From assembly GCA_002404895.1 (NCBI GenBank), contig DHKO01000015.1, positions 1 through 64,000 of the forward strand: a stretch of 64,000 nt of DNA, in the 5' to 3' direction. Source of the stretch: Treponema sp. UBA4692 (GTDB lineage Bacteria > Spirochaetota > Spirochaetia > Treponematales > Treponemataceae). Both the position numbers and the translations under genes were made by a program. Shown piece by piece: positions 56,175 through 64,000 of the stretch; position 1 is the stretch's first letter; each line of letters opens with the position of its first letter. The notes under the pieces are model-generated. The model saw only the letters and a list, made by a program, of their open reading frames with translations. It was not told the DNA's origin and ran no database searches.

Positions 56175-57245
56175 ATGAAAAAAATCTTGAGCGCAGTTTT
56201 TGCTTCTCTTGCTGCTGCAGCCGCGCTTTTTGCCTACAATCCGCCGGCTGGCGGCCAAAATTCGCTTCGCCTTACAGAGCCTCAAATTCTTGCGGGGGCA
56301 AATTCTGCGGCTGGCGGCGGACTTTTCGGCGCGACTCCGGCTTCAATTTTGAATAATCCAGCGTTGACCGCATGGGAGCAGCGCATTGTTCTTGACGTTG
56401 CCGGAACTGTTCTTCACAGCGCAAACAGCGATGACGACAGCTCTGTTGGAAGCGCGTTTCAGGGCGGGCTTTTGCTTCCTTCAAGATGGGGCGTGTCGTC
56501 TTTTCTTTTTCAGGGCGTGTGGTCAGAATTTCTTGATATGCCTGTCGGCGACAGCGTGAATTTTTCTGCCGGATTTGCGAAAGACATTACGGATAAAGTT
56601 TCAGTCGGACTTTCGGCGAATTTCGGCTATCTTTTTGGAGATGCCGGAAATGACTGGACTGCCGGCGCATCTCTTGGCGCGTATTATGAATTCGGCGACT
56701 GGAAAATCTTGAAAGACATAAGATTTGGAGCGTCTCTTCTGAATCTTGGAAAAATGTATTCAAGCTCAAACACGTTCGGAATCGAAAGCGATTCTATTGA
56801 AAACAACGTGGACTCATGGCCTGCTCTTGCAACGCTGAGAACTGGAGCTGCCGCGACTCTGCTGAAAAACGAGCAGATTAACTTGGGAGCATCTTTTGAC
56901 TTGGCTTTTCCGTCTTTCCAGAATTTAGTTGTTGACGCAGGTCTTCAGATGCAGATTCACGACTTTATGAAAGTTTATTCCGGCTGGGAATTTGACGTGC
57001 GCGAATTTGCGGAAGACTCAAAAAGCATAATTCCTTCAATCGGAGTGAGCTTTAAATTCCTCTTCAACTCAAAAGATAATTCATTCTTGGCGAACAAGGG
57101 CTGGCAGCAGAGCGAGATGACTGTTTCCGGCGGCTGGAAACGGCTTTACGAAAACATCGACGCGTTCAGCGCGGGCGCAATCTTGAATCTTGGTCTTAAA
57201 GACACTGCCGCGCCTGAAATCGAGCTTTGGGGAGGAGAACAATAA
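56175..57245 (+). CDS. UPF0164-type FadL-like outer-membrane protein
   Basis: 356 residues: signal peptide (about 1-20, cleavage near FAYNPP), then Gly/Asn-rich strands (AGANSAAGGGLFGATPASILNNPALTA, about 38-64) as in the UPF0164/PorV-like FadL fold. Later strands: VSVGLSANFGYLFG, FGASLLNLGKMY, DFMKVYSGWEF, and the final WKRLYENIDAFSAGAILNLGLK. It is probably a lipid/hydrophobe channel or a surface attachment partner. GGAGG lies 7 nt upstream. The stop is 2 nt before the next gene's ATG. Confidence 0.75.
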   Translation: MKKILSAVFASLAAAAALFAYNPPAGGQNSLRLTEPQILAGANSAAGGGLFGATPASILNNPALTAWEQRIVLDVAGTVLHSANSDDDSSVGSAFQGGLLLPSRWGVSSFLFQGVWSEFLDMPVGDSVNFSAGFAKDITDKVSVGLSANFGYLFGDAGNDWTAGASLGAYYEFGDWKILKDIRFGASLLNLGKMYSSSNTFGIESDSIENNVDSWPALATLRTGAAATLLKNEQINLGASFDLAFPSFQNLVVDAGLQMQIHDFMKVYSGWEFDVREFAEDSKSIIPSIGVSFKFLFNSKDNSFLANKGWQQSEMTVSGGWKRLYENIDAFSAGAILNLGLKDTAAPEIELWGGEQ

Positions 57246-57247
57246 TT

Positions 57248-60200
57248 ATGAAAAAGTCTTTAATCGCGGCTGGAGCTGCAATCCTCTTTTCAAGCGTTGT
57301 TTTTGCGGAAAAAGGAACTGTTTATATTTCTCCGAACAACGACGGAGTTCAGGATATTCTTGAAATCCCTTTGAAAATCAAAGAAAAAAGATATGTGAGC
57401 GAATGGTCTTTAGTGATTGAGAATGAAAAAGGCGAAGTTGTCAGAACGATTGGAAACAAAGACAAGCGTCCGACCAGAATCACTTTCAAGACTTTCTGGA
57501 AATCTCTTTTCACGCCTAAGAGCGGAGTTACAGTTCCGTCATCTGTCGCATGGAACGGCGTTATGGACAACGGAGAAGTCGCTCCTGACGGAAATTATTT
57601 CTATTATGTTACAGCTTCTGACGACAACGGAAACAAGGCTTCAACGAAAAAACTTTCTGTTGTTGTTGACAACACTGCGCCTGAAATTGAAATTCAGCAG
57701 CCTTCAAGTGACGGAAAAATCTTCGGAGAAGGAGCGAAAACTCTTTTCACAGTCAGACAGAGCGGTTCTGCAGAGGACTTGTGGACTGGAGAATTCTTGA
57801 ATTCTGAAGGCAACGTTGTAATGACGAGAAAATGGGTTTCAAGCGAGCCTCTTAAATTTGACTGGGCTGGAACTGACGACACTGGCGCGCCGTTGCCTGA
57901 CGGAATCTACAGCTATAGAATTTCTGCGAAAGACTGCGCCGGAAACGTTTCTGCGCCTGCCGGAATTACAAATATCATTTATTCGGCTGAAAAGCCTGCG
58001 ACAAATGTCGCGGTTTCTGGAAGCCGGTATTTTTCTCCAAACGGAAACGGCGTGAACGATACCGTCACTTTCCTTGTGAATATTCCTCTTCCTGACATCC
58101 GCTCGGGAAACAAGCTCACAAACTGGGCTGTTAAAATTGCAGATTCAAAAGGAAAAATTGTCCGCACTTACGAGGGAGCTGACAATCCGCCTGAAACTGT
58201 GATTTGGGACGGAAGCGATGACGCGGGCGGAAAAGCGGCGGAAGGCGAATATCAGGCTGTTATTACGGCAAAATATCTGAACGGCTACGAGCCTGATGTT
58301 GTGCGCTCTCCAAACATCGTTCTTGACACAACAGCTCCTGCTGCAAAAATCAAGGCGAGCAGCCTGACTTTCTCTCCTGACGGCGACGGAAATCTTGATG
58401 TTTTGGAAATCACCCAGAATATCGCGGCGAATTCCGGCTCTCCAATCGAAAACTGGACTGGAAAAATCATCGATGGAAATGGAAATTCTGTCCGTGAATT
58501 TGATTTCGGGGCAAATCCTCCGTCTTCTATTGAATGGGACGGATTGAATTCTTCTTCCGCGATTGCTGCCGACGGAAAATACAACTATGTTCTTTCCGCA
58601 ACAGATATGGCAGGAAACTCATCTGAAATCACTCTTGAAAGCGCGGTCGCTTTGGACACGACAAAAACCGAGCTTATGCTTGCGGCTTCTCCAAGAGCGT
58701 TTAATCCGGCGGCTTCATCAGGCGCGGCGACTTCTGTTGTTCTTACGCCAGTCGTAAAAAGCGGAAGCGCAATCTCAAATTTCAGTCTTGAAGTGAAAGA
58801 TTCTGCTGGAATCGTTGTATGGTCTCAGAGCGGAACTTCTCTTCCGTCATCATTTAAATGGAATGGAAAATCTTCAAGCGGAGACGTTTGCGCGGACGGA
58901 AATTATTTCGCATCTCTTTCGACAAAATCGGCAAACGGAGCTGAGGCGGCTGCAAAATCGCAGAATTTCGTGATTGACACTGTTGCGCCAAGCGTGAAGC
59001 TTTCGCCTGAATACGTTTTGTTCTCTCCGGACGGAGACGGCAGAAAAGACATAATTCCTGTGGCGGTTGAATCCTCATCGGAAGACAAATGGGTTGCGAC
59101 TGTAACAAACTCGCAAAATCAGACTGTCTGGTCAAAAGTCTACAGCGGGCAAATTCCAGCGAATTTTGAGTGGAACGGCACTGACAATTCAGGAAACAAA
59201 GTTGCTGACGGCGCTTACCGGCTTGCTTTCAGCGCGACAGACCCTGCCGGAAACTTTGGAACTGCCGAGATTGCAAATATAAAAGTTGACAAGCGCGAGG
59301 CAAAGGCTTATCTCACAGCCGAGCTGGACGCGTTCTCGCCAAATGGAGACAATTATCTTGAGTCGCAGACTTTCGCTTTGAGGGCGACTTTGCTTGAAGG
59401 CATTGATTCTTGGAGCTTTGACATTGTTTCTCCTGAAGGAAAATCTGTTCGCCAGTGGAGCAGCCAGCCGAAAGATGTCGAAAACAATGGAAAAGACGCG
59501 GTTCTTCCGTCTGAAATCGTCTGGGACGGGCTTGATTCTGAAAATAACGTTGCGGAAGGCGTTTTCACTGGAAACTTGAAAATTTCTTACAAAAAAGGAA
59601 ATTTTGTCGATGTGAAATCTTCTGCGTTTATTTGCTCTATTACGCCGCCGGCTTTGACTGTAAAAACTGCGCCGCAGTATTTTTCTCCTGACAACGACGG
59701 CGAAAACGACGAGCTTTATATCAGTTTGAAAGGAAGCGATATTGTTCCTCTTAAAAACTGGTCGTTTGTGATTAAAGACCCTGAAAACGGAAAGCCTTTC
59801 TGGAAAATTTCAGGAAAATCTTCTATTACGGAGCAGGTTGTTTGGGACGGCCGCGGAAATAATGGCGAGCTTGTCCAGTCGGCGATGGATTATCCGTACA
59901 CGTTCACGGTTACAGATTCTCTCGGGCTTACTTCCGAGGTCAATGATAAAATCAGCGTTGACGTTCTTGTAATCCGCGAGGGAGATGTGTTGAAGATGGC
60001 CGTTCCTGCAATTATCTTTAGACAGGACGAGGCTGACTTTGGAGTTCAAGTTGTTGACTCGAACGGAAAAGTGACAAAGAAAGGAATCACGGAAGCCCAG
60101 GCGAAAAACAACGAGCGCGTTTTGAGGCGAATCGCGCAGATTTTGAACAAATTCAAGAACTACACTGTAACAGTTGAAGGACACGCAAATTCTGTAACAG

Positions 60201-60418
60201 GACTTGAAGATGAAGAGACAACGAACAAGTACGGAAAAGCTCTCGAGCCTCTTTCTAAAGACCGCGCTGAATTTGTAATCGGAAAACTTGAAAGTTACGG
60301 CGTTGCAGGCACTCGCCTTACAGGTGTTGGACGAGGCGGAAGAAAGCCTGTCGCAAAGCTCGGAGATAAGGACAACGCATGGAAAAACCGTCGCGTTGAG
60401 TTTATTCTTCACAAATAA
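57248..60418 (+). CDS. FlgD-Ig-repeat surface protein with C-terminal OmpA domain
   Basis: 1056 residues: signal peptide (MKKSLIAAGAAILFSSVVFA) and eight or so Ig-like repeats marked by SPNNDGVQD (about 28), FSPNGNGVND (about 268), FSPDGDGNLD (about 378), FSPDGDGRKD (about 595), FSPNGDNYLE and FSPDNDGEND, each followed by an aromatic W..VWDG loop. The C-terminal 120 residues form an OmpA-like peptidoglycan-binding domain (TVTVEGHANSVTG, KDRAEFVIGKLESYGVAGTRLTGVGRGGRKPVA). It is a cell-envelope adhesive/structural protein linking outer membrane and cell wall. GGAGGAG upstream of the ATG, 2 nt after the barrel gene. Confidence 0.85.
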   Translation: MKKSLIAAGAAILFSSVVFAEKGTVYISPNNDGVQDILEIPLKIKEKRYVSEWSLVIENEKGEVVRTIGNKDKRPTRITFKTFWKSLFTPKSGVTVPSSVAWNGVMDNGEVAPDGNYFYYVTASDDNGNKASTKKLSVVVDNTAPEIEIQQPSSDGKIFGEGAKTLFTVRQSGSAEDLWTGEFLNSEGNVVMTRKWVSSEPLKFDWAGTDDTGAPLPDGIYSYRISAKDCAGNVSAPAGITNIIYSAEKPATNVAVSGSRYFSPNGNGVNDTVTFLVNIPLPDIRSGNKLTNWAVKIADSKGKIVRTYEGADNPPETVIWDGSDDAGGKAAEGEYQAVITAKYLNGYEPDVVRSPNIVLDTTAPAAKIKASSLTFSPDGDGNLDVLEITQNIAANSGSPIENWTGKIIDGNGNSVREFDFGANPPSSIEWDGLNSSSAIAADGKYNYVLSATDMAGNSSEITLESAVALDTTKTELMLAASPRAFNPAASSGAATSVVLTPVVKSGSAISNFSLEVKDSAGIVVWSQSGTSLPSSFKWNGKSSSGDVCADGNYFASLSTKSANGAEAAAKSQNFVIDTVAPSVKLSPEYVLFSPDGDGRKDIIPVAVESSSEDKWVATVTNSQNQTVWSKVYSGQIPANFEWNGTDNSGNKVADGAYRLAFSATDPAGNFGTAEIANIKVDKREAKAYLTAELDAFSPNGDNYLESQTFALRATLLEGIDSWSFDIVSPEGKSVRQWSSQPKDVENNGKDAVLPSEIVWDGLDSENNVAEGVFTGNLKISYKKGNFVDVKSSAFICSITPPALTVKTAPQYFSPDNDGENDELYISLKGSDIVPLKNWSFVIKDPENGKPFWKISGKSSITEQVVWDGRGNNGELVQSAMDYPYTFTVTDSLGLTSEVNDKISVDVLVIREGDVLKMAVPAIIFRQDEADFGVQVVDSNGKVTKKGITEAQAKNNERVLRRIAQILNKFKNYTVTVEGHANSVTGLEDEETTNKYGKALEPLSKDRAEFVIGKLESYGVAGTRLTGVGRGGRKPVAKLGDKDNAWKNRRVEFILHK

Positions 60419-61162
60419 ATGGAAAAAGAATTAACCGAAAGAATCCGCTTTCTCGCTGAAAAGTTTGAGACTGCGGATTTTCTTCAAAAAGACCCTTCCC
60501 AGTTTATGCACCGCTTTCCTGGCGTTAGAAATCAGGAAGCGGCCGCTTTTATCTCGGCGAATTTGGCGTTAGGTCGGCGCGAGCAAATTTTGTCGCATAT
60601 CAGCCAGATTCTCGACGCTGCCGGTTCATCTCCTGTCGAATGGATTTTGTCCGGCGGCTACAAGTCGTTTTTTCCTTCATCTCCTGAAGAATCTGAAAAA
60701 TCTTTTTACAGAATGTACACGAACCGCGATATGATTTTGTTTTTCGACGGCTTAAAAAAGATTTTTGAAGCGAGTGATACGCTTGGAGATTTTTTCAAGA
60801 AAAAATGGAAAAAAGAGGGCGGACTTTTGCACTTTGTGATTGAGGACGCTTTTGACGAAAATTGCGCTTTGATTCCTCACACAAAAAATTCCGCGGCGAA
60901 AAAGCTCAATATGCTTTTGCGATGGCTTGTGCGCGAAGATTCGCCTGTTGACCTGGGGCTTTGGACTTGGTACAGCAAGGAAAATCTGCTGATGCCGCTC
61001 GATGTTCACGTAATGCGTCAGGCGAACGAGCTTGGCTTGATAAATTCAAAATCTGCGAATTTGAAGACCGCACAGAATCTCACTGAAAAAATGAAAGAAA
61101 TTTTTCCCGGCGACCCGGTACGCGGAGATTACGCGCTTTTTGGCTACGATATTGAAAAGTAA
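60419..61162 (+). CDS. TIGR02757 family protein
   Basis: 247 residues: DPSQFMHRFPGVRNQEAAAFISANLALGRREQILSH (about 22-58), SPVEWILSGGYKSFFP and RMYTNRDMILFFDGL (about 95-115), NSAAKKLNMLLRWLVREDSPVDLGLWTW (about 165-190), with C-terminal PLDVHVMRQANELGL. This fits TIGR02757 (a protein of unknown function similar to HhH-GPD glycosylases). The ATG follows the OmpA gene's stop directly. Confidence 0.85.
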   Translation: MEKELTERIRFLAEKFETADFLQKDPSQFMHRFPGVRNQEAAAFISANLALGRREQILSHISQILDAAGSSPVEWILSGGYKSFFPSSPEESEKSFYRMYTNRDMILFFDGLKKIFEASDTLGDFFKKKWKKEGGLLHFVIEDAFDENCALIPHTKNSAAKKLNMLLRWLVREDSPVDLGLWTWYSKENLLMPLDVHVMRQANELGLINSKSANLKTAQNLTEKMKEIFPGDPVRGDYALFGYDIEK

Positions 61163-61189
61163 AAATTGAAAAATAAAAATTGAAAAATA

Positions 61190-61226
61190 AAAAAGCCGGC
61201 CTGTTTTTAAGCAAGCCGGCTTTTTA
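61190..61226 (+). terminator. Terminator after the TIGR02757 gene
   Basis: AAAAGCCGGC, a 14-nt loop, GCCGGCTTTTT. Confidence 0.85.
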
Positions 61227-61447
61227 TTTCAGATGAAATTTCCGCATTTTTGACTTTACGCTTTCAGTTTTGCGCTTTTTCGTTTTTAGACCGCAATTTT
61301 TTCGTTAAAAAACGCGACTTTTTTCATCACTTTCTTCTTTATCTATGTTTTTATGTTGCGTTCCTTTCTATAATTTCAAGTTTTGTTTTAAGTTCTGTGT
61401 TTTTCGCTTTGCGTTCCTGAACAGCGGACACAATCCAGAATCAAAAA

Positions 61448-61936
61448 TCAGCCTTCGATTGAAATCATCCTTCCGACCGCAGCCCTTTCCGCGTAAACCG
61501 AACGCTGATTTCTGTACGGATTTGCGATTCTCACTGCGTTAATCTGTTTTTTTAGCTGCTCCATATGAGATTTCAGAAGATTTCTGTTGCGCTCATTTTG
61601 AATCAAAACTTGTTTTTGAAGATTCTCCAAGTCCGACTGAAGATTTTCAATGCTTTCTGTTTCATTTGAAGCTGCCTGCGGCACAACCGCATCGTACATT
61701 CCTTTCATCGGAACGATAACTTTTTGAAGCTCTGAAATATTCGCGACAATCTGGCTTTCAAGCTCGGCGTGCGCCATCAAAGCGTCTCCGTCTTCCTTCT
61801 CGATTTTTCCAGACTGCTTTTCCAGAACCAGAAGATATTCCTCAAATTTGTTTCTCTGCTGCTGCAAAAGTTTTTTGAATCTTTTTATAATCGCGATTCT
61901 TTCTTCAAGCTCTTCCTGCGAGATTTCTTTTTCCAT
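61448..61936 (-). CDS. FlgN-like flagellar export chaperone
   Basis: 162-residue helical protein with a coiled coil (about 5-50 and 95-125) and the C-terminal tail NPYRNQRSVYAERAAVGRMISIEG, like FlgN chaperones of hook-filament junction proteins (FlgK/FlgL). It lies 27 nt downstream of fliS in the same operon. AAGGAG lies before the ATG at 61936. Confidence 0.75.
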   Translation of the reverse strand: MEKEISQEELEERIAIIKRFKKLLQQQRNKFEEYLLVLEKQSGKIEKEDGDALMAHAELESQIVANISELQKVIVPMKGMYDAVVPQAASNETESIENLQSDLENLQKQVLIQNERNRNLLKSHMEQLKKQINAVRIANPYRNQRSVYAERAAVGRMISIEG

Positions 61937-61963
61937 AAAAGTCTCCTTGCTCGTTTTCTGCGC

Positions 61964-62404
61964 TCAGCCTGTAATGTTCAAAGTCTGCTGCGGAGCTTTC
62001 GGCGCAAAATCAGCGGTTGCGATTGCTGTTTCCCACGCCGAGCCAAGTTCTTTTATCATCGCCAGAATCGAAGAAAGCTTTTCCTTGTCCTGCTCAATGT
62101 TCACGCTCATCAGCTCCTTGTTAAAATAAACGTAAAGCGCCATCAGATTCTGAGAGATTTCTCCGCCTTTTTCCATGTCGAGCGAAACCTGAAGCTCGTT
62201 GATTATTTCCTGCGCCTTTAAAATATGTTTTCCGAATTTTTCAATTTCATTTGCCGGAATATTTCCGTCATAACCGAAACTGTTCAACGCTGCGGAAAGC
62301 TCTTTTTCAGCTCCCTGGTAAAGCATAACGATAAGTTTTCCCTGGCTTGCAGTGTTGACCGCTGTTTTTTGGTACACAGCGTAAGGATTGTTGTTAAATC
62401 CCAT
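61964..62404 (-). CDS. fliS: Flagellin export chaperone FliS
   Basis: 146 residues with the FliS pattern NPYAVYQKTAVNTASQGKLIVMLYQGAEKEL (about 5-35), a Gly/Asp region (YDGNIPANEIEKFGKHILKAQEIINELQVSLDMEKGGEISQNLMALYVYFNKELM) and the C-terminal helices. It binds flagellin C-termini before export. GGAGGGG precedes the ATG at 62404; the long upstream extension is not part of the gene. Confidence 0.9.
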   Translation of the reverse strand: MGFNNNPYAVYQKTAVNTASQGKLIVMLYQGAEKELSAALNSFGYDGNIPANEIEKFGKHILKAQEIINELQVSLDMEKGGEISQNLMALYVYFNKELMSVNIEQDKEKLSSILAMIKELGSAWETAIATADFAPKAPQQTLNITG

Positions 62405-62960
62405 TTTTCCCCTCCAAAACTGGAATTTTATTTGGCGTCGCGTATCACGTCTTTTGCCGTGCAATTTTTGCGCCGTCAGCCGATGTCTATTCTTTTTGAT
62501 TATCGGAATTTTAAACTTAAAATTTAGCACGGACTTTTTCTCGAGCAGCCAATGTTTTCTAAAAATCGCCTCTTGCTGATTACAAGCCCGCTGTTCCGCG
62601 CTTCGCTCACGCTCATTCTTCCGCAAATTCCGCCGCAATTTTCAGTCTGCCTTTTTGACAAAAAATCTTCCGCACGAATTTGGAAAAAATATAAAAGTGT
62701 TCCGCAAGGATGCGGAAAAAAAGCAAAAAGAAAAAGTTCTGTTTGCCTTTAGGTGAACAGAACTTTTTCTTATGTCTGAAAATCACAAGGAGGTGATTTT
62801 CAGACAAGAACGCCTGCGGCGGCGCTCCATAGCGGCGTGGCATTTTCCCAGCTGCGTTCCGTTTTAAAATCCTCAAAAATGCGGAAAAACTTTCTGCTTT
62901 TCCAATCAACGTTTTTTCTGTATATTAAATACTGATTTTTTACATACTTTTGAGGAAAAA
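62405..62960. other. Gene-free divergent region with tandem perfect hairpins
   Basis: Between fliS (leftward) and ftsH (rightward). It holds CCGCA-AGGA-TGCGG (62700-62717), a 15-bp perfect hairpin (62729-62770) and a 13-bp perfect hairpin with AAGGAG loop (62774-62805), then a GC-rich patch (62806-62860). No coding sequence is seen. The ftsH promoter may be near 62910-62930 (TATATT). Confidence 0.65.
62700..62805 (+). repeat. Composite hairpin repeat with AAGGAG loop
   Basis: TTCCGCA-AGGA-TGCGGAA, then hairpin AGAAAAAGTTCTGTT/AACAGAACTTTTTCT (62729-62743 with 62756-62770), three nt, hairpin GTCTGAAAATCAC-AAGGAG-GTGATTTTCAGAC (62774-62805). Order and loops match the element at 15761-15921 although the stems differ. 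Confidence 0.8.
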
Positions 62961-64000
62961 ATGGCTGAAAACGAAAATAAAAACAATGATAAAAAAAATA
63001 AGGACGAAAGAGACCCGTACAACTTTTTCAAGCTTTCCGGAGGCTCTGATGATGACAGTTCCGGCAAAGGAAAAGGCCCGAAATTTCCGTTTCTCGGTTT
63101 GATGGTCGCGGTTGTCTGCGTTCTCGCTTTCGTGAACATTTTCTTGATGCGAAAGCCCGACGCGATGATTGATTTTTCAACTTTCGAGCAGCTTGTTGAA
63201 GACGGAAAAATCGTAAAAGTCGAAATAAATCTTAACTCGAATCTTTTTACAGGCTACGGCCCTGAGTCAGTCAAGGAAATAAGCAGCGCAGCGGCAGACG
63301 AACGGAGAAATTCTTTCGATTTTATGCGGAATTCAAGAAATTCTGCGATGGTTTCAAACCGTTCTGTTTACAAGACGACCGGCGTTTTGCTCGACTCATT
63401 CTTGAAAATTCTCGAAGAAAAAAACATTCAGTACAAATTTGTCCGCGAATCGAACAATATCATTTTGAGCATTCTCATAAATATCCTTCCTTTTGCGATT
63501 TTGCTTGTGATTTATTTCTTCCTTATGCGCAGAATGACAGGCGGAATGGGCTCGGTTTTTGGCGGCGGAGCAAACCGCTCAAAGGCTGTTGACGAGGGAA
63601 AAGTCAAGACAAGATTTGCAGACGTTGCTGGCGTTGACGAGGCAAAAGAAGAGCTTATGGAGGTTGTTGACTTCTTGAAAGAGCCGAAAAAATACACCGA
63701 CATCGGCGGAAAAATTCCGAAAGGCGTTTTGCTCGTCGGACCTCCGGGAACTGGAAAGACTCTTCTTGCTCGTGCGGTTGCAGGCGAGGCTGGAGTTCCT
63801 TTCTTTAGAATTTCAGGCTCAGACTTTGTTGAAATGTTTGTCGGCGTCGGCGCAAGCCGTGTCCGCGACTTGTTCAAGCAGGCGAGGGAGAAAGCTCCTT
63901 GCATTATTTTTATTGACGAATTGGATGCAATCGGAAAAAGCCGCGTGAACAATCTTGGCGGAAATGATGAGCGCGAGCAGACTTTGAATCAGCTTCTGGT
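62961..64000 (+). CDS. ftsH: ATP-dependent zinc metalloprotease FtsH (5' part)
   Basis: Membrane-anchored AAA+ protease. 346 codons are seen before the window ends. A charged N-terminus (about 1-40), first membrane segment (about 45-66, FLGLMVAVVCVLAFVNIFLM), periplasmic domain (about 67-170), second segment (about 176-195) and the AAA domain with FADVAGVDEAKEEL, Walker A GPPGTGKTLLARA (about 260-272), Walker B PCIIFIDELDAIG and the pore motif FVGVGASRVRDLF. The second-region-of-homology and the HEXXH zinc site lie beyond the window. GAGG lies before the ATG at 62961. Confidence 0.95.
   Translation, partial: MAENENKNNDKKNKDERDPYNFFKLSGGSDDDSSGKGKGPKFPFLGLMVAVVCVLAFVNIFLMRKPDAMIDFSTFEQLVEDGKIVKVEINLNSNLFTGYGPESVKEISSAAADERRNSFDFMRNSRNSAMVSNRSVYKTTGVLLDSFLKILEEKNIQYKFVRESNNIILSILINILPFAILLVIYFFLMRRMTGGMGSVFGGGANRSKAVDEGKVKTRFADVAGVDEAKEELMEVVDFLKEPKKYTDIGGKIPKGVLLVGPPGTGKTLLARAVAGEAGVPFFRISGSDFVEMFVGVGASRVRDLFKQAREKAPCIIFIDELDAIGKSRVNNLGGNDEREQTLNQLL

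Noticed and set aside
61345..61542. Short open frame before flgN
   Set aside because: No ribosome site, Phe/Cys-rich translation of AT-rich DNA, and it overlaps the flgN-like gene on the other strand.
62405..62638. N-terminal extension of FliS
   Set aside because: FliS family begins at MGFNNNPYAVY, which has GGAGGGG upstream; the extension is Lys/Arg-rich non-coding sequence.
62787..62795. AAGGAGGTG as a ribosome site with a GTG start
   Set aside because: The start would touch the ribosome site with no spacer, the sequence is in a perfect hairpin, and no meaningful frame follows.

Overview
The window looks like a chromosomal stretch of a host-associated spirochaete, most likely a Treponema. 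The reasons are a UPF0164-type FadL-like outer-membrane family next to a FlgD-Ig/OmpA giant, a large DUF5312-like protein, flagellar chaperones (FlgN-like, FliS), CheR/CheB, an Rnf complex, RNase Y, LptC-LptA-LptB and many small treponeme-style lipoproteins. No rRNA, tRNA, CRISPR array, prophage or IS transposase was seen. Gene calls rest on motif recognition alone; nothing was searched.

Layout. 1-1.2 kb: a frameshifted surface lipoprotein gene with a G10 tract in its promoter. 1.3-9 kb: housekeeping genes (ogt, purB, an ornithine-type decarboxylase, an acyl-CoA synthetase, a RACo-like ASKHA protein). 8.7-18 kb: a translationally coupled operon parC / membrane protein / yigZ / small barrel protein, then DUF4105 and DUF3015-like proteins and parE. 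18-21.6 kb: two small transporters, a CYTH protein, a TPR protein, a HAD phosphatase. 21.7-26.2 kb: a gliding-type ABC exporter operon (GldA-, GldF-, GldG-like plus DUF4340). 26.2-30.4 kb: an accessory island with a type I toxin-antitoxin-like locus, fragments of a restriction-modification gene, vapBC and an MmeI-like restriction-modification protein. 30.5-33.5 kb: a CobW-type zinc GTPase, two lipoproteins and a second copy of the type I toxin-antitoxin-like locus. 33.5-48 kb: rny, lptBAC, cheRB, rseC, TPR, polyprenyl synthase, rlmE, an M23 peptidase, an ECF sigma/anti-sigma pair, a FliL-like protein and hflX. 47-64 kb: a large acidic membrane protein, a lone prepilin peptidase, a thioesterase, rnfDGEA plus a short rnfB, the outer-membrane gene pair, a TIGR02757 protein, flgN/fliS, and the 5' part of ftsH.

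The most interesting item is a pair of paralogous loci (about 26.30-26.63 and 33.12-33.46 kb). Each encodes a very small hydrophobic peptide behind a structured leader. Each has a convergent antisense promoter with exact 17-bp spacing, a shared bidirectional terminator hairpin, and inverted repeats that make the sense and antisense RNAs begin with nearly the same sequence. Base changes between the copies preserve the stems. This is the signature of a type I toxin-antitoxin family whose repeat arrangement is inverted relative to the Fst/par loci I know.

Other patterns recur across the window. At least nine unrelated genes have a -10 box ending 6-8 nt before the start codon, which suggests leaderless mRNAs. 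A composite hairpin repeat (a CCGCA..GGATGCGG core plus hairpins with an AAGGAG or GGA loop) occurs at 15.8, 35.2-35.4 and 62.7 kb. A palindromic repeat translating as HPELVSGS has inserted in frame in the restriction-modification gene. The vapBC genes are bounded by copies of the 3' end of that gene.
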